Of a DNA stretch of 64,000 nucleotides, positions 9,552 through 18,200 are shown in pieces. Numbering within the stretch: position 1 is the stretch's first letter; each line of letters opens with the position of its first letter. The notes beneath the pieces are model-generated. The model saw only the letters and a program-made list of their open reading frames with translations, was not told the DNA's origin and did no database searches. A program made the translations under genes and the position numbers. Source of the DNA: Variovorax paradoxus (lineage in GTDB: Bacteria; Pseudomonadota; Gammaproteobacteria; Burkholderiales; Burkholderiaceae_C); assembly GCF_030815855.1 (NCBI RefSeq), contig NZ_JAUSXG010000001.1, positions 186,001-250,000 on the forward strand, in the 5' to 3' direction.

Positions 9552-9791
9552 TTTGAAGCACGGTCCGCGGCCCGCGCATGGGACGACCCAGACCCGGGGC
9601 ATTTCTTCTGGGTGCTGTTGGAGGAAGACGACGCCAGTCAATGGAACGAGCTCGAGTCGATCGACGAGTCTTTTGACATGTGGCTAGACGCACTGTACGC
9701 AGGTGTGCGAGCGCTCGAAAGCTACGCAACCGACGTACGCATCGGCGCTCGCGCCAATGGCAACGATGAAGCTGTCGACCCAGTCGGCTAA
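9552..9791 (+). pseudogene. Start-less open frame, remnant of an acidic small protein
   Basis: This frame directly follows the stop of the 25-aa gene and stays open for 79 codons to a TAA at 9789. It has protein-like composition ('DDPDPGHFFWVLLEEDD', 'SIDESFDMWLDALYAG') but no ATG; the only candidate start is a GTG at 9612 in mid-motif. It may be a 5'-truncated gene, or the real frame may have been fused to the small gene before a nonsense change. Confidence 0.4.
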
Positions 9792-9805
9792 GAGAGAGGA
9801 ACACC

Positions 9806-10006
9806 ATGGCACCCAAGCAAGAGCATAAGCAAGGCGACATCGGGCGCCGCCTGATGTGGACCTTGCTGGTCGTCATCGCGGTCATTGTTGTTGGGGTGCT
9901 TTTCTTCTTTGGCATCAGCGATCCATCGAAGGGGCCAGGCAACGTGCCCGCAAGCGATGCCTCAGCTCCGAGCCAAGCGAGTGGAAACTCGCCCGCGTCC
10001 AAATAG
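9806..10006 (+). CDS. Small single-span membrane protein
   Basis: 66 aa with a purine-rich ribosome binding site (AGAGAGAGGA, 9791-9800). A basic N-terminus precedes one strong transmembrane helix ('MWTLLVVIAVIVVGVLFFFG'), followed by a short Pro/Ser/Ala-rich tail likely facing the periplasm. No function is recognised. It may form a small unit with the two preceding short frames. Confidence 0.65.
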   Translation: MAPKQEHKQGDIGRRLMWTLLVVIAVIVVGVLFFFGISDPSKGPGNVPASDASAPSQASGNSPASK

Positions 10007-10382
10007 GAGAAGCCGTCATGGCCCTTTACGTTATGTGGCGGGTCTGGTTGAAGGCAAGGGGGTATCTTCGTCGGCCTCCCCTCGCATGAAGTGAGATACG
10101 CGTGTGGCTCGTGTCCGTTGAGCTTCGCCGACTGGATCGCACGCACGAAGGGCCTGATCGCGACGACTTCGACGTTCGCACGTCGAAACGGTGCTGCGGG
10201 TCCTCGCTGATATCGACAGCCTCGACCTTAGGGCTGGCCGGTAGAGCCTCCATGGAACGCTCGTCCGCCCTGCAAGGCGCGAAACGCTATCGACAAAGTC
10301 TCGGGCTCGCGAATAAAACCGGTCCAAGTTTTATCCGCACCGCCGAGGGTCAGAAGTCCAGGGAATCCAACAGCCCTCGTGT
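10007..10382. other. Intergenic stretch without a supported gene
   Basis: 376 bases. A 23-codon frame (ATG at 10019, preceded by AGGAGAAG) is the only thing resembling a start region; its sequence has no recognisable feature and it may be chance. No repeats or RNA signatures noticed. Confidence 0.4.
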
Positions 10383-10628
10383 CTAGAGCCGCGCCTTGGT
10401 CGCTAACTCGGTCACGGAAACGCCAATGCCTGCGGCAATCTGAACAACGGTCATCACGCCAGGGTTTTGCATCCCTCTTTCGATGCTGCTCATGTAAGAG
10501 CGATCGATGTGACTGCGATGCGCGAGCTCTTCTTGCGAGATTCCGTGCGCTTTGCGTAATGCCTTGATGGCAGTACCCAGCGCCAACAGCGCTGGGTCGA
10601 GCGCGTGTTTGGGCGAGGCAATTGGCAT
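10383..10628 (-). CDS. XRE-family HTH transcriptional regulator
   Basis: 81 aa from the ATG at 10628. An in-frame upstream start at 10769 would add 47 residues and would overlap the divergent gene, so I prefer the shorter form. It is a single cro/C1-type helix-turn-helix: 'ALGTAIKALRKAHGISQEEL', then 'AHRSHIDRSYMSSIERGMQN', typical of stand-alone XRE repressors. The intervening ~126 bases to the divergent XRE-cupin gene would hold a shared promoter. Target genes unknown. Confidence 0.8.
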   Translation of the reverse strand: MPIASPKHALDPALLALGTAIKALRKAHGISQEELAHRSHIDRSYMSSIERGMQNPGVMTVVQIAAGIGVSVTELATKARL

Positions 10629-10754
10629 AGACAAAATGTTCTCGCCTCGTGTACGATCGCACCACGGACGATCTTCCACATACAGGCCTTCTCTCCATAT
10701 GTACTGCGCCGCCTCCAGACGGGTTTTCGAGCTCAAGCGCAGCTTCGTGGCCGT

Positions 10755-11426
10755 ATGACTCGCAGACACGTCGCATCGCCTCTACCAACGGCTCGACCTC
10801 TGCGGCTGCCGGTTTCGGTGACGCGTGTCCAGCCGCGGCAGCCCGCACCTGTCGTGCGCAGCCTGTCTGCGGCTCGCATCGGCGCGCAGGTGAGGGCGCT
10901 GCGCATGGCGGCCGAGGTGTCTGGCGGCGAACTGGCCAAGATCTCGGGGATTTCTGCCTCGATGCTTTCTCGCATTGAGCGCGGGTTGGTCTCGCCTTCG
11001 GTGGAGACCTTGGAGCGACTCGCGCAGGGCCTGCATGTGCCGACCTCACGCTTCTTCAGTGATCAGGCGCGGCGCACTGACTTTTGCCATGTGCGTGCAG
11101 GACATGGTGTCTTGGTCGATCGGATCGGCGCCGTGGCGGACTACCGCTACGAGCTGCTGGGTCACCTGCTGTCGGGCAATCTGTTCGTCGAGCCCTATCT
11201 GGTCACGCTGCTGCCCGGCGCCGATCCCTACGTGACCTTCCAGCATCCGGGCCTCAAGTTCCTGTACTTCCTGTCCGGGGAGGTCAGCTACCGCTATGGC
11301 GGCAGGACTGTGGAGGTGAGGGCAGGGGACTCGCTGCTGTTCGATGCGATCGCACTGCATGGGATTGAGGCCATCCAGACCCAGCCGGTCTCTTACCTGT
11401 CAGTGGTGTTCACGCTGCGAGAGTAG
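10755..11426 (+). CDS. XRE-cupin transcriptional regulator
   Basis: 223 aa from the ATG at 10755. After a basic, proline-rich 40-residue leader comes a helix-turn-helix ('ALRMAAEVSGGELAKISGIS', 'SMLSRIERGLVSPSVETLER'). A C-terminal cupin_2 beta-barrel follows (about residues 150-215; 'QHPGLKFLYFLSGEVSYRYG', 'VRAGDSLLFDAIALHGIE'). This architecture is that of the PuuR/MadR-type regulators that sense small ligands. It lies divergent to another XRE regulator. Nothing adjacent tells what it controls; on the island it may be a passenger regulator. Confidence 0.85.
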   Translation: MTRRHVASPLPTARPLRLPVSVTRVQPRQPAPVVRSLSAARIGAQVRALRMAAEVSGGELAKISGISASMLSRIERGLVSPSVETLERLAQGLHVPTSRFFSDQARRTDFCHVRAGHGVLVDRIGAVADYRYELLGHLLSGNLFVEPYLVTLLPGADPYVTFQHPGLKFLYFLSGEVSYRYGGRTVEVRAGDSLLFDAIALHGIEAIQTQPVSYLSVVFTLRE

Positions 11427-11539
11427 GCCGTTCTTGGGGGCCTTGCCGCGCAGCGCGGGCGATGCGGATGCCCATTCGATGGTTCCCCCGCGATTTCGCT
11501 GCGTGCCGAATTCACCTCTCCGTCCGTAGCTTTCTCTCG

Positions 11540-11559
11540 GTGTTCGGCATGCCGAACAC
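11540..11559. repeat. Palindrome copy 1 (core GTTCGGCATGCCGAAC)
   Basis: Perfect 20-base palindrome around the 16-base core. Same core recurs at 11769-11792 and 12365-12382. Could be a protein-binding site, or a hairpin in transcripts. Confidence 0.85.
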
Positions 11560-11717
11560 GGAGAAGGTCTCGAACGGCAGCAACAGCGGAGGTCTTCTGC
11601 TTGATGGAGCCGTGAGGAAATTCATGCAGCGGCCGGGTGGGCTTGCTCTGCGATCGGAATGAATTTTCGGTTTCGGTAGCTTGGGCGCGGCGATTGCAGG
11701 ACGACATCGAAACTTCG

Positions 11718-11751
11718 GGGCAAAGTTTTTGTGCGGCTACGAGGGCGGGAT
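11718..11751. repeat. Direct repeat, copy 1 of 2
   Basis: 34 bases beginning GGGCAAAGT and ending GGGCGGGAT; the second copy is at 11874-11907 with 29 of 34 matches. The copies flank palindrome copy 2. Confidence 0.7.
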
Positions 11752-11768
11752 CGTTCCGTCCACCTCCG

Positions 11769-11792
11769 CAATGTTCGGCATGCCGAACATTG
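11769..11792. repeat. Palindrome copy 2 (core GTTCGGCATGCCGAAC)
   Basis: Perfect 24-base palindrome, the longest of the three copies, lying between the two 34-base direct repeats. Confidence 0.85.
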
Positions 11793-11873
11793 ATGGTGGC
11801 CGTCGAGCAGTCGATCGACCGCAACGCTTCGGGAGCGGCGAAACGGGGAGGGGGTTCGACGCTGAAATTCCGA

Positions 11874-11907
11874 GGGCAAAGTCCTTGTGTGGCTATGAGG
11901 GCAGGAT
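11874..11907. repeat. Direct repeat, copy 2 of 2
   Basis: Begins GGGCAAAGT and ends GGGCAGGAT. It lies 40 bases before the start of the relaxosome protein gene. Confidence 0.7.
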
Positions 11908-11946
11908 AGACTGACGTCAGACATTGTTTACTGCAACGGCGTTGCA

Positions 11947-12528
11947 ATGACCAAGACCTTTCGATCGAGCCGCGTGATAGCTACTCGGGTGCCGTCCGAT
12001 ACGAAGGCGCACTTCGCCGCGCTGGCGGCGCGGCATCATCTCAATGCGTCGACTCTGCTTGCGAAGATGGTCGACGAGGTCCTCAGGACCAACGGTGAGA
12101 TCTCGCTGGGCTCGGATGGACGGCGCTCCCTGCGCGAAACGGAAAGCGGCATTCGCGAGGCGGATCGGATCACGCTGCGGCTTCGCAAGGGCGATCGAGC
12201 GCTGGCGACCGGACGAGCCCGTGCCCGTGGAATGAAGACAGGCAGCTACCTGGCCCTGCTGATCCACAACCATGTGCGTGACGCGGCCGTGCTGCCGCCG
12301 AACGAACTGGACCAGATCAAAGCGACCGGAGCTCGATTGGCCGCGCTGGGACGGCAGCTTCGAATGTTCGGCATGCCGAACACTCTGCCGGAGCCGGTGG
12401 CACCGGACCTCGGCGAAGCGGTCGCGCTGGTCCGGCGTGAAGTCGAGGAGGCACGCGAAGTCACGGCCGCCATCGTGCGCCGCAACCTCATCAGTTGGGA
12501 GACCGGCAAAGGGAGCCGCCATGCCTGA
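11947..12528 (+). CDS. MobC-like relaxosome accessory protein
   Basis: 193 aa. It has a basic N-terminal part of ribbon-helix-helix style ('VIATRVPSDTKAHFAALAAR', 'STLLAKMVDEVL') and a mid region 'ARARGMKTGSYLALLIHNHV' followed by 'NELDQIKATGARLAALGRQL', the pattern of MobC/relaxosome proteins that bind oriT and recruit the relaxase. Its stop overlaps the relaxase ATG by 8 bases, so the two are co-translated. One of the three palindromes lies inside it and encodes 'MFGMPN', which may be a recent insertion into the reading frame. Confidence 0.75.
   Translation: MTKTFRSSRVIATRVPSDTKAHFAALAARHHLNASTLLAKMVDEVLRTNGEISLGSDGRRSLRETESGIREADRITLRLRKGDRALATGRARARGMKTGSYLALLIHNHVRDAAVLPPNELDQIKATGARLAALGRQLRMFGMPNTLPEPVAPDLGEAVALVRREVEEAREVTAAIVRRNLISWETGKGSRHA
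12365..12382. repeat. Palindrome copy 3 inside the mobilisation gene
   Basis: 18-base perfect palindrome with the same 16-base core as the copies at 11540 and 11769, here within coding sequence and read as F-G-M-P-N. Confidence 0.8.
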
Positions 12529-13627
12529 ACAGACGGTGCGCTGGGGCCGAAGCAGCCGCGGCTTTACCGATGCGCCGCGCGACATGACGCTGGACATCGT
12601 GAGCTACGGCCGGCGAGGACCGGGCGGTCAGCTCCGCTTCGGCGCCGACCAGATCGCGCAAATCCAGCGCACGGTGGGCCGCACGCCCGAGGTGATGGTG
12701 AAGGTCTCCGGCGGAGCACGGGACATCGGCGGCGTGGAGGCCCATCTGCGCTACATCGGCCGGCATGGCAAGCTGGAGTTGGAAACCGACGAGGGGTTGG
12801 CGCAGCAGGGCCGGGGTGCAGCCAAGGAGATCACGGCCGACTGGCAGCTTGAGCTTTGTAGAAGCCAGTACAAGCCGAGACCCGCTCAGGGGCAGAAAGA
12901 TACGCGTGCGAAGTTGGTCCACAACATCGTCTTGTCCATGCCCGCCAGCACGCCACCGGAAAAGGTACTGGCTGCTGCGCGCGTCTTTGCACGCGAGAAC
13001 TTCGCGCTGCAATATCGCTACGCCATGGTGCTGCACACCGATCAGCCGCACCCGCATGTGCATCTGGTGGTCAAGTGCGAGCACGAGTTCGAGCCTGACA
13101 AGCGCCTCTACATCCGCAAGGACACGCTGCGGCAGTGGCGTGAGCAGTTCGCCGCACTGATGCGAGAGCAGGGCGTGGCGGCCAATGCCACACCGCGCCA
13201 AGTGCGAGGGCAGACCCGCAAGCCCTACAGGGACGCGATCCATCATCGGCTGCGCGCGCTTCGGGCATTCGACCAGCTGCCCCTGAGCGACCGGACCGGG
13301 CATCGGCCGCCGAAGACCTCGACCTTCATGCGAGCCAAGCTGGAGAGCGTGCTCCAGGCCTTACAGACAAAGCGAGGCACCCTGGATGCCGGCAAAGAGA
13401 CCATGCAGCGCACGCGGCAGGAGGTGGTAGCGGGCTGGCACGCAATTGCGGATGCGCTTCGAAGTCAGGGCCAGGCCGAGTTGGCCGACCGGGTGGAGCG
13501 CTTCCTCGCGCGCATGCCGGCTGTGCAGACAGATGCGCAGCGAATGGCGGATCGGTGGAAGGACACAGAGAGAAGTCGGGCGCCGGAGCGCGCCCATGCC
13601 AACTCGTCTGGGCCACGTGTCCGATGA
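12521..13627 (+). CDS. MOB relaxase (MobA/VirD2-like), mobilisation protein
   Basis: 368 aa. Relaxases nick oriT and lead the single strand into the recipient. The nuclease domain occupies roughly residues 60-230: 'GGVEAHLRYIGRHGKLELE' and the HUH metal-binding motif III in 'HTDQPHPHVHLVVK' (His-x-His). A basic helical C-terminal tail follows. There is no primase or helicase domain, and no type IV secretion genes are in the window, so the element would be mobilisable rather than self-conjugative. The start is the ATG overlapping the MobC-like stop. Confidence 0.85.
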   Translation: MPEQTVRWGRSSRGFTDAPRDMTLDIVSYGRRGPGGQLRFGADQIAQIQRTVGRTPEVMVKVSGGARDIGGVEAHLRYIGRHGKLELETDEGLAQQGRGAAKEITADWQLELCRSQYKPRPAQGQKDTRAKLVHNIVLSMPASTPPEKVLAAARVFARENFALQYRYAMVLHTDQPHPHVHLVVKCEHEFEPDKRLYIRKDTLRQWREQFAALMREQGVAANATPRQVRGQTRKPYRDAIHHRLRALRAFDQLPLSDRTGHRPPKTSTFMRAKLESVLQALQTKRGTLDAGKETMQRTRQEVVAGWHAIADALRSQGQAELADRVERFLARMPAVQTDAQRMADRWKDTERSRAPERAHANSSGPRVR

Positions 13628-13979
13628 TGGTGGAATCGTCCTCGTTTCAGTGACCTTCTGCAGGGTTGCCCGCATTGATACCGTGATGGTGTGGTCGTCT
13701 GAGCCTGGTAGTGAATGTGCCCGGGCCAGGGCGTTGCCTCCTGTCAAAACTGCCAGTTGTCAGAAGCTGTGAGTCGTCGCACGCTCGGCGCAAAAAAATC
13801 CATGCGAAAGAAGGGTCTAGGGGGCGCTGGGTTAGGCCGCAATTGCCGGGGCCAGTCCGATGGCAGCGCTGCTCTGGTTCCGGTGCCGTTCTGCTTTTGT
13901 CGGGGGTCTTCAAGTCAGAAATTCACCGTCGGTACGCAAGCCGCTACTTGAGGGCCCGACCCAACTTCAAGGAGTTGTC
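13628..13979. other. Long alpA leader, duplicated at 20.2 kb
   Basis: 352 bases upstream of alpA. From about 13755 it matches 20178-20410; the last ~120 bases before the ATG are nearly identical in both copies. No gene is supported here. Conservation up to and into the start codon suggests a functional 5' leader or regulatory region. Confidence 0.6.
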
Positions 13980-14231
13980 ATGCAATTTGAACCCCATGCC
14001 AATCACCGCCATGTTGATCTGCCGACCGCGACGGGCCCCGCGTTTTTTCGCATGGCCGACGTGATACGCATCACCGCACTGAGCCGCGCCACCTTGTATC
14101 GCAGGATTGCTGGAGGCAAGTTTCCTCCTCCTGTGCATTTAGGCGGACGCGCCTGTGGATGGCCGCGTGGGGCACTTCAGCACTGGATCGATGATCCGGA
14201 GGGGTACTCGGACGCTTCCCGAACCAGCTGA
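13980..14231 (+). CDS. alpA: AlpA-family DNA-binding regulator
   Basis: 83 aa; ATG preceded by AAGGAG. A MerR-like winged helix is visible: 'RMADVIRITALSRATLYRRI', 'GGKFPPPVHLGGRACGWPRG', then a terminal helix 'ALQHWIDDPEG'. AlpA proteins act as excision or activator factors on phages and integrative elements, typically controlling the integrase. The tyrosine integrase lies 11 kb away at the tRNA border. Its leader and first ~16 codons are duplicated at 20.2-20.45 kb. Confidence 0.85.
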   Translation: MQFEPHANHRHVDLPTATGPAFFRMADVIRITALSRATLYRRIAGGKFPPPVHLGGRACGWPRGALQHWIDDPEGYSDASRTS

Positions 14232-14402
14232 TTTAAGTATTGGAACCTGGCCACGTCTTGGCTGGTTGACTTCTACCGGGCGGTCGGAGATCCAGTGGCT
14301 ACGTCCGGGCTAGACGGGTTGCAGCTGGCCAGCTTCGGCAGTCGAACGACCGCTGCAGCCGTTTCCTGCCGTCACGAGCCACACGCAACCGTCGCTGCTG
14401 TG

Positions 14403-14505
14403 TCAGAGCGTATCGATAACCTCGACGCTAGCGCCGTCGGTAGACACGCGTCGGACCGAGCCAGCTTCTGGGTTGTAGAGCACGATGGCGTTGAAGGTCG
14501 CAAAG
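14403..14505 (-). pseudogene. C-terminal fragment of an unknown protein
   Basis: The minus-strand frame ending at the stop 14403-14405 reads 'TFNAIVLYNPEAGSVRRV' then 'STDGASVEVIDTL'. It looks protein-like but is cut off at the boundary with the pRiA4b remnant near 14500. Family not recognised. Confidence 0.3.
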
Positions 14506-14865
14506 ACCAAACGCTACGGCACGCCAGACCCGCGATGGCCCGAGGCAGACATGCTCAACGAGCGCCGCTACACCGTGGGCGACGTGCTCGGGCAGACCCT
14601 GCAGCAGTTCAGCTACAGCTATGACTTCGGAGGCGGCTGGGATCACACGATCGCGGTCGAGCAGCGTCTGGTCGGCGTCGAAGGAAAGAATACGTGGCCG
14701 ATGTGCATCGATGGCGAGAACGCATGTCCGTCCGAGGACGTCAGCGGCCCGCCGGGCTGCATGGACTTCCTTGAAGCTCTGCACAATCCGACGCACGCGC
14801 AGGACGAAGACATGTGGACCTGGGTAGGCCGGCACCTCAATTTTCCAATCGAGCGGCGGCGGTGA
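14485..14865 (+). pseudogene. Plasmid pRiA4b ORF-3 family protein, N-terminally truncated
   Basis: 126 codons. It contains the family core: 'RYGTPDPRWPEADMLNERRY', 'QFSYSYDFGGGWDHTIAVEQ', 'CPSEDVSGPPGCMDFLEAL'. Members normally have about 60 more residues at the N-terminus, including the segment before 'RYG', and these are missing: upstream sequence switches to unrelated material near 14500. Function of the family is unknown. The gene overlaps the convergent minus-strand gene by 29 bases at its 3' end. Confidence 0.75.
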
Positions 14866-15244
14866 CGATCTCTGTCTCGGTAGCCGATAGGAACTGATCG
14901 AATTCGCGTGCCCAACGGTCAAGGGCATGCTGAGCAATTTGATCGTCCCCGGACAGTTGAATCTCTGCGGAAGGCCCTACGGCCAACACCGTACCGTCAT
15001 CTTTGCAAGCATCCGATTCAATCGTCATCCGCTTTTTATCGCTTTGGACGTCCACCGTGATGGCGACCTCTTCGTTACCGGCACTTCGCCGAAGGGCCAA
15101 ATACGCTCTAAGCGCAAACGCATCGTTCTTGGTGCGCCCAATATCAGAGATCAACGAGGGGTCGATCATCGCAACCTTCCCCGAGAACGCTGACAGAGCG
15201 GCGTGTACACGGAGCCACAAGGTCTCAACCATAAGCGTCTTCAT
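14837..15244 (-). CDS. Small acidic protein, candidate immunity protein of RHS3
   Basis: 135 aa, starting 8 bases after the RHS3 stop in the same direction, so co-transcribed with it. No signal peptide; a mixed alpha/beta protein with the strand-like stretch 'NEEVAITVDVQSDKKRMTIE'. No named domain is recognised. Position alone suggests immunity to the RHS3 tip, acting in the cytoplasm. Confidence 0.7.
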   Translation of the reverse strand: MKTLMVETLWLRVHAALSAFSGKVAMIDPSLISDIGRTKNDAFALRAYLALRRSAGNEEVAITVDVQSDKKRMTIESDACKDDGTVLAVGPSAEIQLSGDDQIAQHALDRWAREFDQFLSATETEIVTAAARLEN

Positions 15245-15252
15245 GCAATTCC

Positions 15253-18200
15253 TTATTTCTTGAAGACGCCAGTCACGGCGTCCATCAGCTCTTGGGTTAA
15301 CGGATGTATGTCCGCTCCACCTCGGCTATTGACCCAACCCGGCATCTGGCTCATGTCCTTGGGAGCAATGGAAACGTGGCCCGTGGCCGCGTTGTCACAG
15401 ACTGCACAAAGATTTTGCAGCTTGGAGGCGTCAATGATCTGGTTCTTTCCTGCGAGGGCATTCTCAACACTGTTAGCCGCAGACAGCCCCTTCAGGTCCA
15501 CTGGGCGAGGAGTCATGCTGGCGGGAGTACCGGATGCCGATCGATAGATCAAGTTTCCGGCCTTTGCAGCACCAAGCGTACTGCCACAAAATCCCATTGC
15601 GATTTTTTCCCCGAGCGCCCGCTGCTCTGGTGTCTCGGGGAAATTGAGCCTTTCCCAGAAGGAGGGTGCCGGGTTTGTTGCAGGAAGGTATCGCCCATAG
15701 CCATAGCTGCCCCAGCGGTCCAGACCGGACGGATCGCTAAAGCCAAGGGGGTCGCCACTGACATACGCAAACCTGTTCCAACCTCCTCGAAGCCCGATGG
15801 GATCCGGCTGGCTGTAGCGCCCGGTCCTCGCGTCGTAGCTCCTGAAGTAGTTGTAGAACAGCCCACTCTCCTCATCCGCGTACTGCCCTGGATACCGCAG
15901 ATTGAACTTCACCTCGGAGACGCTGGTGGTGCCCGGGTTGGGTGTCGTGTCGAGGTTCGCGAACCGGTTCTTCGCGGTGGTCGGCTTGTCCTCCCCGAAC
16001 GCGCTGTAGCTCCACTGCCAGACGGGCTGGCCGTCCACGTTGCTGAGTTTGCGCGGCGTGTTCAGGTGGTCGCTGTGCACCGCATAGGTCGCGCCATTGA
16101 TCACCGCTGCAATCGGCATCGGCCCGTTCGCCGTCGGCAGGTAGATGTAGCTGGCCTGGCCCGCACTGTTGGCCCCGCCGCTGCCGGCCTCCGAGATCAG
16201 CGTGCCGTTCTCGTCGTAGACGTAGGCATAGCCCAGCTGCTCGGCTTGGTTGGTTGCCGGGCTCCACAATCTGGTGAAGAACGCGATCAGGCTCTGCATG
16301 AAGCCCGGGTCGGCTTCATCGCCGGGGCCCGGTGGGTACAGCGGCTCGGTCTTGAAGACGCGCTGGCCCAGTGCGTTGTGCGCGTAGCGCGTGGTCGGGC
16401 TCACGTCGGTGGCGCCGGTGGTGGAAGCCACCAGGCGGCCCTCGGCGTCGTAGGTGTAGCTCCTGAGGCCGTCGCTCACGAGGTCGCCGTTGGCGTTGTA
16501 GCCGTAGGTGACGCTGGTGCTGCTAGAGCCGCTCATGATCTGGGAGAAGCCCGTGAGCCGGTTGCTCGCAGCGCCCACGGTGTAGGTACGGCTGGTGCTC
16601 TGGCCGTTGAGCACCCGCGTGCTACTGCTTCGGTTGCCGTTGGCGTCGTAGCCGAAGCCGGCGGTGCTGCCGGTGGCGTTGAAGCCGGTGATGCGGCCCA
16701 CGGCGTTGTAGCCCACGGTCCAGGTGATGTCGCTGGCGCCGATGGTGCTGTGGGTGGGGTCGGTGTCGCCGGGTGCGTAGAGGGTCTGCGTCAGGCTGGT
16801 GATGCGGCCTGCGGCGTCGTAGACATAGCTGCTGAACTCGGTGGCGGTCATCCGGCCCGCGGTGTCGTAGCTGCGGCTGGCCGCCAGGCTCGGGCTCGCG
16901 AAGGCCCAGGTCCAGGCGGTGGGCTGGCCCAGCGGGTTCCAGGCGATGCCGGTGACCAGCGGGTTGCCGTTCAGGCTCAGGGCCGTGAGGCGGCCGGTGG
17001 CGTCGTAGCTGTGGGTGAGCAGGCCGCCGTTGTTCGGGTAGCCGATGCTCGCCAGGGTGCCGTTCGGGTTGTAGCTGTAGCTGACCTGCTGCACGCTGCC
17101 GTTCGCGAGGGTCTGCTTCTTGAGGGTCACGCGGCCGAAGCCGTCTCGCGTGTACTCGGTGGTGCCGCTGCGATCGACGATCTCGGAGAGGTAGCCCTTG
17201 CTGTTCGCGCTCAGGTCGTAGCGCAGGGTGGTGGTCTTGCCGTCGGCGAAGACCAAGTTGGTGGGACGGCCCAGGGCATCGCGGGTGATGGTGGTGGCCT
17301 GGCCGAGGGCGTCGGTGATCTGGTTGGGCAGGCCCAGGGCGTCGTACTGGGTGCTGGCGCCGCCGGTGTCGGCGCTGCTCTCGGCCGTGGCGTTGCCTTG
17401 GGCATCGCGCGCGTAGGTGGTGGCCACGCCCTTGAAGTCCTTGGCTTCGGTGACGGCGTCCAGGGCGTTGTACTTGAGGGTGGCGGTGGCGTTGGCCGCA
17501 TCGATCACGGCCTTGACGCGGCGCAGGCCGTCCAGGCCGTACTGGGTGCTCTGGTTCAGGCCGTTGGTGCTGCGGGTCAGCTCGCCGTTGGCGTCGTAGC
17601 CGAAGGAACTGGCCTGGTTGGGGCCTTCGGTCTGGGCGCTGAGGCGGTTGATGGCGTTGATGGTGCGCGCGGCGTTCCAGGCGACGTTGCCGGCGCTGTC
17701 CTTGATCTGCTCGGCGGTGCGGTTGCCCATGCCGTCCAGGGTGTAGCTGCCGCTCTCGCCGCGGTTGTTGCTCCAGCCGATGAGGCGGTGGGCGGCGTCG
17801 TAGCTGTAGGTGAGGACCAGGCCCGTGGGCAAGGACACCGTCTCGACCGTGCTGTAGGGCTTGTAGGTGAGCGTGGTGGTCTGGCCGCCGACGGTCTGGG
17901 TCAAGAGGCGGTCGCGCGAGTCGTAGGTGTAGGTGATGACGAGGCCATTGGGGGCCGTCGAGCTCGCGACGCGGTTGGCGTTGTCGTAGGTGTAGCTGGT
18001 GACGTGGCTCAGGGCGTTGATCGAGGTCAGGACGTTGCCGCGGGGGTCGTAGGTGTAGCTGGTGACCGCGCCGTTGGGCTCGGTGGCGGTGGCCACGAGC
18101 TGCTGGGCGTTGTAGGTCCATTGCCAGAGCTGAGCTTGGTTGGTCGCCGTGTCGGTGACCGTGCGGGTCAGGACATTGCCGAGGGCGCCGTAGGTGTAGA

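Larger units (their letters stand above)
11427..11946. other. Repeat-rich region upstream of the mobilisation genes, candidate oriT
   Basis: 520 bases with no convincing gene but dense in repeats: two of the three GTTCGGCATGCCGAAC palindromes (11540-11559 and 11769-11792), two 34-base direct repeats (11718-11751 and 11874-11907, 29 of 34 identical), the palindrome CTGACGTCAG (11911-11920) and the inverted repeat TGCAACggcGTTGCA (11932-11946) touching the next ATG. Origins of transfer normally lie immediately upstream of the relaxosome accessory gene and contain such repeats. The oriT call is an inference; no nic site was identified. Confidence 0.5.

Noticed and set aside
10228..11049. 273-codon minus-strand frame across the XRE genes
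   Set aside because: It lies opposite the XRE-cupin gene and through the promoter gap, and has no domain-like content.
12272..12520. 83-codon N-terminal extension of the relaxase frame
   Set aside because: It overlaps the MobC-like gene entirely; the ATG at 12521 overlaps the upstream stop in the usual coupled way.
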